Made by a program: the position numbers and the translations under genes
Part shown: positions 16,959 through 26,530 of the stretch, piece after piece
How the letters are laid out: each line of letters starts with the position of its first letter
Position numbering within the stretch: position 1 is the first letter of the stretch
NCBI RefSeq assembly: GCF_022346885.1
Contig: NZ_JAKRNK010000010.1
Coordinates: 1-64,000, forward strand
Length of the DNA stretch: 64,000 nt
Origin: Paenibacillus sp. ACRRX
GTDB lineage: Bacteria > Bacillota > Bacilli > Paenibacillales > Paenibacillaceae
Direction: 5' to 3'
The notes under the pieces: model-generated
Databases searched by the model: none
Seen by the model: only the letters and a program-made list of their open reading frames with translations
Told to the model about the DNA's origin: nothing

Positions 16959-19094
16959 TTAGCATCTGAATACAACAAATTGCTTGTCTATCAAAAACGC
17001 TATTGTCCCCTCAACATCCACCATTGCGGATAAATGCATTTCTTTCTGTAACTTTTCGCTTAAATAGAATGAAAACTTCGTCCTGTATAGCTCATAGAAA
17101 AATGTAACATCCAGTAGCTCGTGGGAATTCCAATGTTTCTTGGTAATTGACTCCATCAAATGAATAATCCCATCTACTCTTCCTACCAGCTTTAGATGTC
17201 CTAACCCATTGGTTTCCACTTGCATTCCCATCGACCTCAGCATCCACATCAGTGTATTTGAGATCACGGTCCCTGCAAACAATTCAATGAGCGTTTCATC
17301 CTTACCAAGAGAAATAAATCTCTGCGCAGGAGTAACACCAAGATCAGTGTAAACTTCACGCATTCCTTTTAATTCTTTCGCTGCAGCGTCATTTAAATAA
17401 GAATAGGTATGGCTTGAACAAAGTACCTCTTGCATTTGCTCGCTGATTTTACGATGAATGCTTCCTCCAGATCCAAGGAAAACAGGTCTCTTCGCATCAA
17501 CAGCAGGGGCCACATAAACTTTGTCCTTATTATGATCTACCGTTTCAATAGACCAAAGTTTTCCGGCAAGAATGAGGTTATTCCCCACTTCAACAGCGGG
17601 TGTTTTATCTACAGCACCGATTCTTCGATTCAGATGAAATACATTAAACTCTTCTTGAACGTAAAAAACACTATAGAATTCCCTGCTTCGTAAGATTCTT
17701 TCCCCTTCGAGCCCAACAATAAAATGCTGGGATCCTGGAACCAGTTCAATATATTCCCTTTTGACCATATGTTCTAATAATTCTATAAGATGGCCTCTTG
17801 GAATGGCTTTATAGACGGGGTTACGTAAAATCGAATCCATCAGATCATTTAGCATCAATCCATTTCGCTCACAGCACAAAGACAATATCTGATGGAAGAG
17901 TACATCATAAGGCTTAGCGTAAGCGAGCGGTGGCTCAACCCATTTCTCAAGAAACAACTCCGTTACTGCTATGGCATGAAGAAGATGACTTGCTTTTGTT
18001 GTATACATCTGCAAAATTTGCGGCATACCTTCTCTTCGACCAGTTCTGCCTATTCGCTGTTTTAGAGAAGCAACCGAAAAAGTTGAATCAATCTGGATCA
18101 CCATATCCATACTGCCAATATCAATGCCTAGTTCAAGTGTCGCCGTGCAGACTACAGACTTCTGTTTGTTCTTCATCTTTAATATCTTTTCCACATACTC
18201 TCGCTCAGACTTATCAATAGATGAATGATGAACAAGATAGTCTCTGGAAGCTCCTTCACTCTCTGCTAAACGATTCAAGAAAACAGCTGTTTCCTCTACC
18301 AATCCTCTATCATTAGCAAAAATCATACTTGAGTACTCTTTCGTGAGATCCCTTATGTCCTGATATAACTCCAACGGTAATTTACCTTGCTCTTCATTCA
18401 CATAATGGTGCAGGGCAAAGAAGATCTCTTTATCGCCTTCATCAGATTGTATAATCTTTACTCGCTCGGGGTTCTCAGGAGATAACCAATCAGCAACAAA
18501 ACCATTTGGATCATTTACTGTTGCTGATAAGCCAATGATACGGACTTGATTTGTTGCATATTCCTGAACTCTAAATAGTAATGACCGCAATTGCGCCCCC
18601 CTCTCTGTAGCCAAGAAGACGTGAATCTCATCAATGACGATATATGAGACGTGCTCCCATAAATTCTTCAGATAACTGGTCCTATTAATGAATAAACTCT
18701 CCAGAGACTCGGGTGTTATTTGTAAAATACCAGTGGGTTTTTGTATAAATTTCTTTTTGTCATTTCCGCTTACATCACCATGCCATTTATGAACCGGAAC
18801 ATTAACATACTCACAAAGTCCTTCAATTCGCTCAAATTGATCGTTAATCAAAGCTTTTAGAGGAGCTATGTATAGAACTTTTAGGTGCTCCTGTCCAGAC
18901 TGCTCAATCTTACTTAGGACCGGCAAAAAAGCCGCTTCAGTTTTTCCCGAAGCGGTTGCAGCTGACAGCACCAAATGTTTTGTAGTTTCCAATATGGCTG
19001 GGATCGCTGCTTCTTGGATTGGACGCAAGGCTGGCCACTTTAGATCCCATACTGCTTTTTTAATTTTAGGGGATAGCAATTCAAATGCGGACAT
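16959..19094 (-). CDS. sngC: Superfamily 2 DEAD/DEAH helicase of a Shango-type defence system
   Basis: 711 residues. Q-motif-like RPIQEAAIP, Walker A ATASGKTEAA (Lys51), VIDEIHVF as the DEAH-box variant, LSATVNDP as motif III, ANDRGLVEETAVFLNRL, and QRIGRTGRRE as motif VI. The C-terminal third is helicase-associated sequence. It is the last of three tightly spaced genes (14 bp after the ATPase gene), with AGGAGAG before the start. A DEAD/DEAH helicase plus a BrxC/DUF2791-like ATPase plus a TerB-domain protein is the composition of Shango, a reported anti-phage system. The gene name is by analogy with SngC; mechanism is not established from sequence. Confidence 0.82.
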   Translation of the reverse strand: MSAFELLSPKIKKAVWDLKWPALRPIQEAAIPAILETTKHLVLSAATASGKTEAAFLPVLSKIEQSGQEHLKVLYIAPLKALINDQFERIEGLCEYVNVPVHKWHGDVSGNDKKKFIQKPTGILQITPESLESLFINRTSYLKNLWEHVSYIVIDEIHVFLATERGAQLRSLLFRVQEYATNQVRIIGLSATVNDPNGFVADWLSPENPERVKIIQSDEGDKEIFFALHHYVNEEQGKLPLELYQDIRDLTKEYSSMIFANDRGLVEETAVFLNRLAESEGASRDYLVHHSSIDKSEREYVEKILKMKNKQKSVVCTATLELGIDIGSMDMVIQIDSTFSVASLKQRIGRTGRREGMPQILQMYTTKASHLLHAIAVTELFLEKWVEPPLAYAKPYDVLFHQILSLCCERNGLMLNDLMDSILRNPVYKAIPRGHLIELLEHMVKREYIELVPGSQHFIVGLEGERILRSREFYSVFYVQEEFNVFHLNRRIGAVDKTPAVEVGNNLILAGKLWSIETVDHNKDKVYVAPAVDAKRPVFLGSGGSIHRKISEQMQEVLCSSHTYSYLNDAAAKELKGMREVYTDLGVTPAQRFISLGKDETLIELFAGTVISNTLMWMLRSMGMQVETNGLGHLKLVGRVDGIIHLMESITKKHWNSHELLDVTFFYELYRTKFSFYLSEKLQKEMHLSAMVDVEGTIAFLIDKQFVVFRC

Positions 19095-19108
19095 CTTAAG
19101 TGCTCTCC

Positions 19109-20437
19109 TTACTGATTCGTCTTTTGAAATCTTTGAAATACATTCGTAGTACGTTCCGAAGATTGATACAGTGAATCAGAAACCTTTGAAAAAATCGTCG
19201 TCCGCTCCATAGATGGATTCTGATGTAATACATTCAGGGCTCCAATAAAATCTCTCACAACTTCCCCGGGAGTAATCAAGTTCTCTGCACCCGGCCGTGA
19301 ATAGATGGCTACTAAAAAGCTCTTCAAATCTTGTTCCATAATACTTCCTTGGTAGCCATGGTGAACGGAGTGAATATTTGCTATTTTCTGAAGCAAAACA
19401 AATAATTCTTCTTTCCGAAGTGTTGATAAACGGATAACAGGTTGTGTCAAATCACGATATTCTGCCGTTTCAAACTTGTTGGTTACAAGACGCCTCTTTA
19501 ATGCTTCGTAACTGAAGAGTCCTCTTCGTTCATCTTCGAGAAATTCAGAGGTACCTGCAAATGTCACATACATATGCCCGGCTTTCCCTTGCGTAATATC
19601 GTTAAAGAGACTTAATATAACTTCATAGTTCTTTTCTCTGGTTTGAGGATGGGTAATTTTATATAAATTAATTGCCTCATCGAAATTAATCACTAATCCT
19701 GAGTATCCTACATGCGTTACAAACATAGAAAATAGCTTCAAGTAATCATACCAATTCTGATCATCGATAATGTCCCTTACACCAAGGTCGTTCCTTGCTT
19801 CGGTTTTTGTTGTATATTCTCCCCGAAGCCAACGAAGTACACTTGTTTGAAGGTGACGATTATCCTGGATGTAAGCATCAAAATAACAAGTCAGTATTTT
19901 GGCAAAGTCAAACCCACCAACTAAGTTCTCAAGCTGAGACAAAACACTACTAATCCTCATCTTTACTGCCGCTACAAAGTTAGGATCTTCATAATTGATA
20001 TCTGTTATGTTTTTCTCTTGTTGAACTGTAAATTGTACATTTGTAATCCATTGTTCGATAATGGTTTGTAGCGCTCCCCCATCCTGCCGAGTTGCAGTGG
20101 ACAAGTTTTTCATAAATTCAGAGTAAGTCGCTACCGCTTTGCCTTCCCCACCATATAAACGTCTTTCAGGCGTAAAATCAACGTCGGCAACAACGAACTT
20201 CTCCTTGAACGCAATATGTCTTACAATCGATAACATGAAGCTCTTACCACTACCAAAATCGCCAATAAAAAATTTGATAACCGAGGCTCCATCTTTAACT
20301 TGTGATAGCTCATTCATTACTTGCTCCGTCTCTTGTCGGCGGCCCACAATAATGTGCTCCAGACCTGTTCGCGGCACCACTCCTCCTGCAAGTGATTGTA
20401 GAATAGCATTGCTATCTTTTTTCCTTATCACGCTCAT
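19109..20437 (-). CDS. sngB: DUF2791/BREX-like P-loop ATPase of a Shango-type system
   Basis: 442 residues. The N-terminus has LAGGVVPRTGLEHIIVGR, then Walker A GDFGSGKSF (Lys65) and, in the middle, Walker B GLVINFDEAINLY with a candidate catalytic Glu. A sensor-like VTFAGTSEFLED follows. The family is the DUF2791 ATPase also found as BrxD beside the BREX type 2 helicase. The start overlaps the ribosome binding zone of the upstream stop (6 bp gap), so translation is probably coupled. A GTG two codons in would give better spacing to AGGAG. It presumably works with the helicase on foreign DNA. Confidence 0.82.
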   Translation of the reverse strand: MSVIRKKDSNAILQSLAGGVVPRTGLEHIIVGRRQETEQVMNELSQVKDGASVIKFFIGDFGSGKSFMLSIVRHIAFKEKFVVADVDFTPERRLYGGEGKAVATYSEFMKNLSTATRQDGGALQTIIEQWITNVQFTVQQEKNITDINYEDPNFVAAVKMRISSVLSQLENLVGGFDFAKILTCYFDAYIQDNRHLQTSVLRWLRGEYTTKTEARNDLGVRDIIDDQNWYDYLKLFSMFVTHVGYSGLVINFDEAINLYKITHPQTREKNYEVILSLFNDITQGKAGHMYVTFAGTSEFLEDERRGLFSYEALKRRLVTNKFETAEYRDLTQPVIRLSTLRKEELFVLLQKIANIHSVHHGYQGSIMEQDLKSFLVAIYSRPGAENLITPGEVVRDFIGALNVLHQNPSMERTTIFSKVSDSLYQSSERTTNVFQRFQKTNQ

Positions 20438-20443
20438 CCACTC

Positions 20444-22255
20444 CTAGCTAATTACTTCATCAATAATATCAATAAAATCAACAACGACGATATAGTTATC
20501 CCTATCTTCCTCTAACAGAACATCACCGAGATACTCGACAGCTTTCTCATTAATTGTATGAATTAACGTATTAAGCATCATTCCTCGCTTTTTAGCGAAG
20601 GCCGTACAACTTTTAATAGGTTCAACTTCATCTGTAAACATCGTCAGGAATTCCCGTTCAAGGTCTGTCAACTGTGAAGCAAATAATGCAACCTCTTGCG
20701 AGGCACCACTTCCTAATGAAGCTAACGGATTTTCACTATCTGCTTCTTGTAGGGGCTTTTCCGCTTGGACCCTTTCAGTTGAAACTGCTGCTTCTTGTAG
20801 GACTAGAGTCTCCAAATCTTCAACTTGTAAAGCAGATTGAATAGCGTCACTTTCGAGCTTTAATCGCGATATTAACTCTGTATCTAATTCAAACGATTCC
20901 GTAAGATTCACAGTAAGTTCCGGCGGTATAGTCGATGTTTTAGTACCCGTTGCTGATTTTTGGACTAAGGAGAAGCGTTGTTCCAGTCTTTTCTTCAAAG
21001 CATCAGGGATCATATCTTCATCCACCTTTATCTTCCTGTTAATGCCCTGGTTTACCCGAACCAAATTCTCAACAAACCTAAGTAATGCATTCAATTCATG
21101 ATGAGTTTGCGGCGTCGGCCCTCGGCGTATCACTTGTTTAGACACGGAAGATCTTTTTCTTGTCATAACAGCAGAGCGGAATAAATAAGTAGATTCTGAC
21201 CGTTGCATAGGAAACCAATGATCGATTAGCGTTTTTCTATTAGCTTCAAGGTAGTATAGATTTGTCTCTTCTAATCCTTTTTTATAGGCTCTAGTAAGGA
21301 GCGCAGCATGCTCCTTATTAAATTGATTTGTCCTGTAATAAATAAACTGTTTTTTCCAAAGTCGAAATGGAATCTTTATGAATAATTCAGCTGAATTAAA
21401 CCGATCAAACGCCTCATATTGTCCGACATGTGAAGCAGATCGAACGGATGAACGGGCGTACCAATCTGCAGCCAGATCCTCCCTCTCACCCTCATAAAAC
21501 AAATCCCCTATCCATTCAGGTAAGTATGCATTTAACTTCGTGTACCTTTCCTGATACGCTTCATACATACGGATAAGTACTGCGACCGACTTGTTAGGGT
21601 TGGGCTCAAATGAATATGCCATTAATTCATAGGTAAATAAGAAAATATAGCTTAAATCAGTGTCCGGGTAGTTGCCGTTTACAACTTCTTCACGCCAATA
21701 AAAGTACCACTGCTGTTGAAACTTGGACATACTCCCAAAGGTGGGCCAGTACGTATGAAATGGTTCAAAAGCAGCACTTTTAACAATATGATTGCGGTTG
21801 TTATAGGATTGGTCATAAAATTCATCAAACTGATAGGACGGGGTAAATTCGATCTCATAATCGCTTCTGGAACGGACTTGCACTTTGTGTTTACCACTAA
21901 GAATATCTATTGATAAAACCTTTAAATTAAATCCCCCATCAGGCAGGTTTCTTTGTGCTACATCTTCTTTAATACGCGGTTGTTCTTTTACACTCAGACT
22001 CTGTGTAGTTGTTTTTATTTTAACTTCTTCCATGGAAGAAACATTGGTAAGATTAAACCGACGGACACGTGAGGGTATAAAAAGCAGTTCAATGAGTGAA
22101 ATAATAAGCGGCACATACGTCCAACAGAACATAAGATAAAAAATACCAAGCTTGTTCCTTCTAAGATAAAAATGATGAGCCCCGAAAGAACCAAGAAAAA
22201 AACAAAGTAAAAGGGCTGTGGATGTACTTTTAGAAATTTGGTACATGGTTAGCAC
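20444..22255 (-). CDS. sngA: TM2-TerB domain protein of a Shango-type system
   Basis: About 603 residues. GTG 22255 is preferred (GGAG 6 bp upstream); TTG 22261 and ATG 22246 are alternatives. Residues 1-60 are a TM2-like module: a hydrophobic helix, FLGSFGAHHFYLRRNKLGI, then a second helix. A TerB_N-like region follows at about 155-260 (FHTYWPTFGSMSKFQQQWYFYWR, DTDLSYIFLFTYELM). A TerB_C-like tail ends LTDLEREFLTMF...YLGDVLLEEDR. TerB-family domains occur in stress and phage-response islands. The TM2 module would anchor the complex in the membrane, an inference. First gene of the three-gene operon. The operon looks richer in A+T than its neighbours. Confidence 0.8.
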   Translation of the reverse strand: MLTMYQISKSTSTALLLCFFLGSFGAHHFYLRRNKLGIFYLMFCWTYVPLIISLIELLFIPSRVRRFNLTNVSSMEEVKIKTTTQSLSVKEQPRIKEDVAQRNLPDGGFNLKVLSIDILSGKHKVQVRSRSDYEIEFTPSYQFDEFYDQSYNNRNHIVKSAAFEPFHTYWPTFGSMSKFQQQWYFYWREEVVNGNYPDTDLSYIFLFTYELMAYSFEPNPNKSVAVLIRMYEAYQERYTKLNAYLPEWIGDLFYEGEREDLAADWYARSSVRSASHVGQYEAFDRFNSAELFIKIPFRLWKKQFIYYRTNQFNKEHAALLTRAYKKGLEETNLYYLEANRKTLIDHWFPMQRSESTYLFRSAVMTRKRSSVSKQVIRRGPTPQTHHELNALLRFVENLVRVNQGINRKIKVDEDMIPDALKKRLEQRFSLVQKSATGTKTSTIPPELTVNLTESFELDTELISRLKLESDAIQSALQVEDLETLVLQEAAVSTERVQAEKPLQEADSENPLASLGSGASQEVALFASQLTDLEREFLTMFTDEVEPIKSCTAFAKKRGMMLNTLIHTINEKAVEYLGDVLLEEDRDNYIVVVDFIDIIDEVIS

Positions 22256-22424
22256 GATCAACTCCTATATAGAATTAGTACTATTATACTACTCACCAAA
22301 TAGAAAGTCTTGGAAAAGAAAAAATGGAGATAGATTTTGCATTCTTCTCCACTATTGTCCTAATTTAAGTACATCATAACGGAGACTATGATACGTAAGC
22401 TTAGAATTGCATACATCCTCACAC

Positions 22425-23000
22425 GAAGAATAACCCATAAAAATGAGAAATTCAGCTCTCACTCTTATAGGTTATTTCGCAACTTGCTTAACAATCTTCA
22501 TCTAATGAGCATAAACAGAAATTTGTTTAATTCAAACGATTTAATATAATACCCATGACCTTACTTCGAGGTACTATTGGATCATGATGCACAATGTGCG
22601 CCTTAGAGAAACGATCAAGATAGGATTTCTGATATAGACTTGGGTGATAGAATCGTTAATTTGCGTTCTAAGCTAAAGGTGATATACTCATGCAATGTAT
22701 TTAGCTGACCAAGTCGCTCGTTATGACTCAATGATTTTAGTTTTAGTAAAATTGATATTTCTTAAGTTTTTCCACAATCTCACCAATGCTCAAGGCGCTT
22801 CTTTCTCCGTAAATAGTTATTTTTTACCTCGTGTTTTACTTTATTTTTTCCTACAGACTTGCCGTCTTTGTTAAAGCGAATTTCTTTCAAAACCCATCCC
22901 TTCTGAAGCCAGTTAATATGCTCCCATTAGGTCATGATGTCACAACGCAAATAGCCTGCAATCATGAGAGGCTTATCTCTCACTCTTACAGGCTTTTCCC
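22425..23000 (-). repeat. Two related hairpin elements flanking a 0.5-kb non-coding stretch
   Basis: About 22425-22480 and 22950-23000 align over roughly 50 bp, sharing CTCTCACTCTTA(T/C)AGG and ATGAGA. Each folds into a hairpin (minus strand: AATAACC...GGTTATT for the outer copy, GCCTG...CAGGC for the copy next to sigK). The inner copy could end sigK transcription. Between them I see no credible gene. Confidence 0.5.
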
Positions 23001-23012
23001 CTTGAATGGCAA

Positions 23013-23714
23013 TCACCGCTTCACCTTATAAAATTCATGGTACAGCTTCATCAGCGCTCGCTTCTCAATCCGAGATACATAACTGCGGGAGATCCCCAGT
23101 TCCTTTGCTATCTCGCGCTGCGTCCGCTCCTCTCCGCCTCCATCCAATCCAAAGCGGCCGCGAATAACCTCTTGCTCTCGCTCATCTAATATGTCGAGAT
23201 TCCGATAAATCTTGCTCTTCTCGATCTTCAACTGCACCTTCTCAACGACATCGTCGCCATCAGTACCGAGAATATCGATCAGTGTAATTTCATTTCCTTC
23301 CTTATCCGTTCCGATCGGGTCATGCAGGGACACATCCTTGCGGGTCTTCTTCAGACTCCGAAGATGCATAAGTATTTCGTTCTCGATACAACGTGCGGCA
23401 AAGGTCGCCAACTTCGTTCCTTTGTTCGGCTGAAAGCTTTCAATCGCTTTAATCAAGCCGATCGTTCCGATCGAGATCAGATCCTCCAGATCCTCGCCGG
23501 TATTGTCAAACTTTTTGACAATATGAGCCACCAGACGGAGGTTATGTTCAATAAGCATATTACGCGAGTGAGCGTTACCTTCGGCCATGAGCAGCAAATG
23601 CTTCATCTCTTCGTCCTCTGCTAACGGCTGCGGAAAAGCATTGTTTTTAACATAAGACACGAGCAATGACAACTGTTTAATAAAAATTGCAATCGCTGCA
23701 AATAATCCCGTCAT
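23013..23714 (-). CDS. sigK: Sporulation sigma factor SigK (pro-form)
   Basis: 233 residues with GGAGGTGACTAG before ATG 23714. The short hydrophobic N-terminus ([20 protein letters not shown]) is the inhibitory pro-sequence removed by the SpoIVFB protease in Bacillus. Region 2 is [18 protein letters not shown] and [15 protein letters not shown]; region 4 HTH is [24 protein letters not shown]. SigK directs late mother-cell transcription. The gene is contiguous, not interrupted by a skin-like element, so no excision is needed. Surrounding genes are not obviously sporulation genes. Confidence 0.95.
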   Translation of the reverse strand: MTGLFAAIAIFIKQLSLLVSYVKNNAFPQPLAEDEEMKHLLLMAEGNAHSRNMLIEHNLRLVAHIVKKFDNTGEDLEDLISIGTIGLIKAIESFQPNKGTKLATFAARCIENEILMHLRSLKKTRKDVSLHDPIGTDKEGNEITLIDILGTDGDDVVEKVQLKIEKSKIYRNLDILDEREQEVIRGRFGLDGGGEERTQREIAKELGISRSYVSRIEKRALMKLYHEFYKVKR

Positions 23715-24111
23715 GTCTAGTCACCTCCAGAGTCTGACGACGTTGTGTAGTACAGCTTTGCCCTGCACGATTAGGGATTTCAGCCCGATCACGCCAAGCA
23801 CAGTTATACATTGTATGTAGGCGGTGGCCCAGAAGTGCATGTACGGGAGGAATGAGCGGCTGCAAAATTGTTGAGCACTATCGTACCAAGGCACAAAGCA
23901 TTTGCCGGATACCATTGACTAAAGCAAGAAGAGGAGAGAGTCTACCGCGTCTGGCCTTTTTGGCGTGTGACCCTAGAAAAACAAGCATTTTATCCCTGTT
24001 TTTTGACTCTACTATTAAAGTCTGACAATCTGGAATCATAACTGAATTTCCCCCTCTCCCGAGCTTCCGCCATCCATGAATACATTAAACTGCCTTTATC
24101 TCCAACTAAAA
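23715..24111. other. Intergenic region upstream of sigK, no gene recognised
   Basis: About 400 bp. Short minus-strand ORFs here lack ribosome binding sites and protein-like composition. It should contain the sigK promoter, which I cannot assign. Confidence 0.5.
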
Positions 24112-24141
24112 AACAAGGCTGCCGTATGTAACCGGCAGCCT
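24112..24141 (-). terminator. Terminator after the glycolipid-binding gene
   Basis: 9-bp perfect stem AGGCTGCCG (24116-24124)/CGGCAGCCT (24133-24141), followed on the minus strand by TTGTTTTTTAG. Confidence 0.88.
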
Positions 24142-24162
24142 GTTCATAAAAATATCCTGTTG

Positions 24163-24708
24163 TTAGACTTGCTGCCACTCGCCTTCATAATCCGTGACAA
24201 TTCCATTTGCATCCACGTATACTTTAGCCGTGTACCCGCTCTCTATTGACTTATAAATATAAGTATTAGCTCCCACTCGCTCATATTGCTGCTTCATCGG
24301 CTGAAGCGTTAATTCAGGAAACCGAATCCATGCCGCATCAAATTGGGCTGACTGCCCTACTTCCAGCTTCAAGCGATGGATAGGCAGCAAGTTGGTAGCA
24401 GGAGTAACACCGATATCGATATCTTTGATGCCATTTAACTCAGAGAGCTCAAGGCCATTTAAGGTCCAACGGTTAAGGTGATCTCTTTCCACGTTTAACG
24501 TTGTATGCCCCTGCTCTTGCTGCACGCGGACTTCAACTTGCCGCGTGCTGCCGTCCTGATCACAAAGCACTGTATATTGGACTGAGAACCTGCCATTATC
24601 ATTGGCACAAATAAGATTGCCTTTGATCCTCATAGCCGCTCCAAAAGTTACCTCACAGTACTCTATCCCATGATCAGGGACCCGTTTCCATATGACATGA
24701 TGTACCAT
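24163..24708 (-). CDS. Putative glycolipid-binding domain protein
   Basis: 181 residues with no signal peptide, matching the size and pattern of the glycolipid-binding (DUF1089) family: an N-terminal VIWKRVPDHGIEYCEV, FSVQYTVLCDQDG, LNVERDHLNRWTLNG, DIDIGVTPATNLLPIHRL, then IRFPELTLQPMKQQYER and Y-V-D-A-N-G-I-V-TDYEGEW near the end. The Pseudomonas homologue folds as a beta-barrel-like lipid-binding protein; the physiological ligand is unknown. It follows the SUFU-domain gene by 13 bp and shares its terminator. Confidence 0.75.
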   Translation of the reverse strand: MVHHVIWKRVPDHGIEYCEVTFGAAMRIKGNLICANDNGRFSVQYTVLCDQDGSTRQVEVRVQQEQGHTTLNVERDHLNRWTLNGLELSELNGIKDIDIGVTPATNLLPIHRLKLEVGQSAQFDAAWIRFPELTLQPMKQQYERVGANTYIYKSIESGYTAKVYVDANGIVTDYEGEWQQV

Positions 24709-24721
24709 GTATTATACCCTC

Positions 24722-25453
24722 TTAAAACAGACCGAATCTTTTTTTACATACATTTTTACGGTCCGCCTGTACAATCTCGTTTACCTCGATCTTGTTCAGC
24801 TTGTCAAACAAATCATCTACGCCGTGCTTAAGCTTGAAATCCATTTCTTCTTTATACAAAGGTATGAGGCCGAAGAAATGAACTTCCTTTTCCTCTGACA
24901 ATGGCAAACTAAAGAAAGCTTCCAACTCTTCAATTGTGGTAGGAATAGTCAGCATCATCCCCGCCAGCTTGGTGTTGTCCGCAAAAGGCTCAGCTGGATC
25001 ACCGTTCGGGATCGTATGTCCGGCATACAGCCAAGTATCATACTCATGCGGCATTCTTGCCAGCGTCTTCAACCAGCGGACAGGCCAATAGTTGGCCTCA
25101 TCTTGAAACGCCTCCTCAGATACTTTCCATGAAGCCGGCAAGCAGATCATCAATTCCGCATATTTAAAGTTCTCTGCTCCCTCTGGAACAGTCATCGGGA
25201 GATTACTCATCCCACATGTCACCAACGTATAGTAGTTACGTTCCGGTGTGGGCGACACAATAAGAATATCTAAGTGAACAAGATCCGAGATAATCTCATG
25301 AAATACACCCTCAACTGGACCAATATAAGTTTCCACATGCTGCGTGATCTTTTCAATCGCTTCTTCATTCCCTGCTGCCAACTGGAATTCATGCTGTCTG
25401 GTTTCATGACGGTAAATCGGTTGTCCTGACGCGGATAGTTCTTGGCTACTCAT
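24722..25453 (-). CDS. Suppressor-of-fused (SUFU) domain protein
   Basis: 243 residues. The SUFU-like core includes VFHEIISDLVHLDILIVSPT, YYTLVTCGMSNLPM, YAELMICLPASWKV and a C-terminal segment with FFSLPLSEEKEVHFFGLIPLY. Bacterial SUFU-domain proteins are frequent immunity or accessory proteins, but no toxin gene is adjacent. AGGAGG lies 5 bp before ATG 25453. Forms an operon with the glycolipid-binding protein. Function remains open. Confidence 0.75.
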   Translation of the reverse strand: MSSQELSASGQPIYRHETRQHEFQLAAGNEEAIEKITQHVETYIGPVEGVFHEIISDLVHLDILIVSPTPERNYYTLVTCGMSNLPMTVPEGAENFKYAELMICLPASWKVSEEAFQDEANYWPVRWLKTLARMPHEYDTWLYAGHTIPNGDPAEPFADNTKLAGMMLTIPTTIEELEAFFSLPLSEEKEVHFFGLIPLYKEEMDFKLKHGVDDLFDKLNKIEVNEIVQADRKNVCKKRFGLF

Positions 25454-25633
25454 AGGAGCCTCCTAGTAGATATGTATTATGTAAGGGCAATCAAATGTGT
25501 AGAATAGGCCCAACTACTAATGTACTATGATTTCCCCGTCATGGAAATGATTTCTTTTATTTTTGTGCATCAGCTGCCTCATTCAACCCACAACCACCTG
25601 CGGTCATGAGAGCTTAGTCCTGTACATTTTACC

Positions 25634-26389
25634 CTACACTTTGCCCATATAACTGCGTGTTAAGTTAGGCATTGTCAGTACACCGTCTTTGTTATACTTG
25701 TAAAATAGTTCGGTGATCGATTGAACAAACCGCTCATAATGCACATCTTCCTGATGAGGTGCGTAAGAAGCGGACAAATTACGACCGATAAAGCCATTCA
25801 GGTCAAAGGTCAAGTGATTCTCAAATTGCTTATATTCATACAAACCATTTTTAAAAAATTGTCCATATCGCTCAGGAGTTTCCTCAATCCCTCCACTAAA
25901 ACCTCGAAAAGGCGGACAAAGCCGCTTGCAAATTGCTGCATTTTCTTGCACAAGATCACTTGCTGTATCTCTGCTGTTCCAGACCAAAGCAACGTTCGCG
26001 TCTTGTGTTAAGATGCGTTGGCATTCCTCTCGAAATAACCTCACAGCAAACCAATGGAATGCTTGCGCTACTGTAATCAGATCCACGGAGAGATCTGGAA
26101 GCGTCGTTTGCTCGGCTGTACCTGGTACGGAAGTATATTTTGTGTAAGCATGCAATTGCAGTTCGGCTGTCTTTCTCATCTCTGCATTGGGCTCAACAGC
26201 AATGACATGTACATCGCGCTCTAGGAGCTGCTGCGTAAGAATTCCTGTACCCGAACCTATATCAGCGATCGTATTATTACTTGTTAGCTCATTGATATCC
26301 ATTAAATAATCAATATACGCCTTGGGATATCTCGATCGGTATTGGGCATAGATTGATGCTTTCCCAGTAAACTTATCAGCATTTTTCAT
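25634..26389 (-). CDS. Class I SAM-dependent methyltransferase
   Basis: 251 residues. SAM-binding motif I is IADIGSGTGILTQQLL at about residue 41, followed by the acidic end of beta-2 (VIAVEPNAEM) and motif IV region DLSVDLITVAQAFHWF. A C-terminal lid region follows. This belongs to the small-molecule (Methyltransf_11/25) group. GGAGGGTGAG precedes ATG 26389. The substrate cannot be inferred; it is a single gene. Confidence 0.88.
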   Translation of the reverse strand: MKNADKFTGKASIYAQYRSRYPKAYIDYLMDINELTSNNTIADIGSGTGILTQQLLERDVHVIAVEPNAEMRKTAELQLHAYTKYTSVPGTAEQTTLPDLSVDLITVAQAFHWFAVRLFREECQRILTQDANVALVWNSRDTASDLVQENAAICKRLCPPFRGFSGGIEETPERYGQFFKNGLYEYKQFENHLTFDLNGFIGRNLSASYAPHQEDVHYERFVQSITELFYKYNKDGVLTMPNLTRSYMGKV

Positions 26390-26433
26390 GACTCACCCTC
26401 CTCTCTTCAACTCGCCCGACTCTTACGGTATGC

Positions 26434-26473
26434 TAACAAAATAAGCTGACCTGTTTACACAGCATCAGCTTAT
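26434..26473 (-). terminator. Terminator after the lactonase gene
   Basis: 9-bp stem ATAAGCTGA (26441-26449)/TCAGCTTAT (26465-26473); on the minus strand TTTTGTT follows. Confidence 0.8.
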
Positions 26474-26530
26474 CGAATAACCCCTAGGAGACATATTAGA
26501 AAATATTTGCTACATTAGATGAACTATTGC

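Noticed and set aside
23013-23714. Possible sigK split by a skin-like element
   Set aside because: The reading frame is continuous from pro-sequence to region 4, so there is no interruption.
23677-24178. Short minus-strand ORFs upstream of sigK
   Set aside because: They overlap sigK or a terminator, carry no ribosome binding sites and show no conserved-looking sequence.
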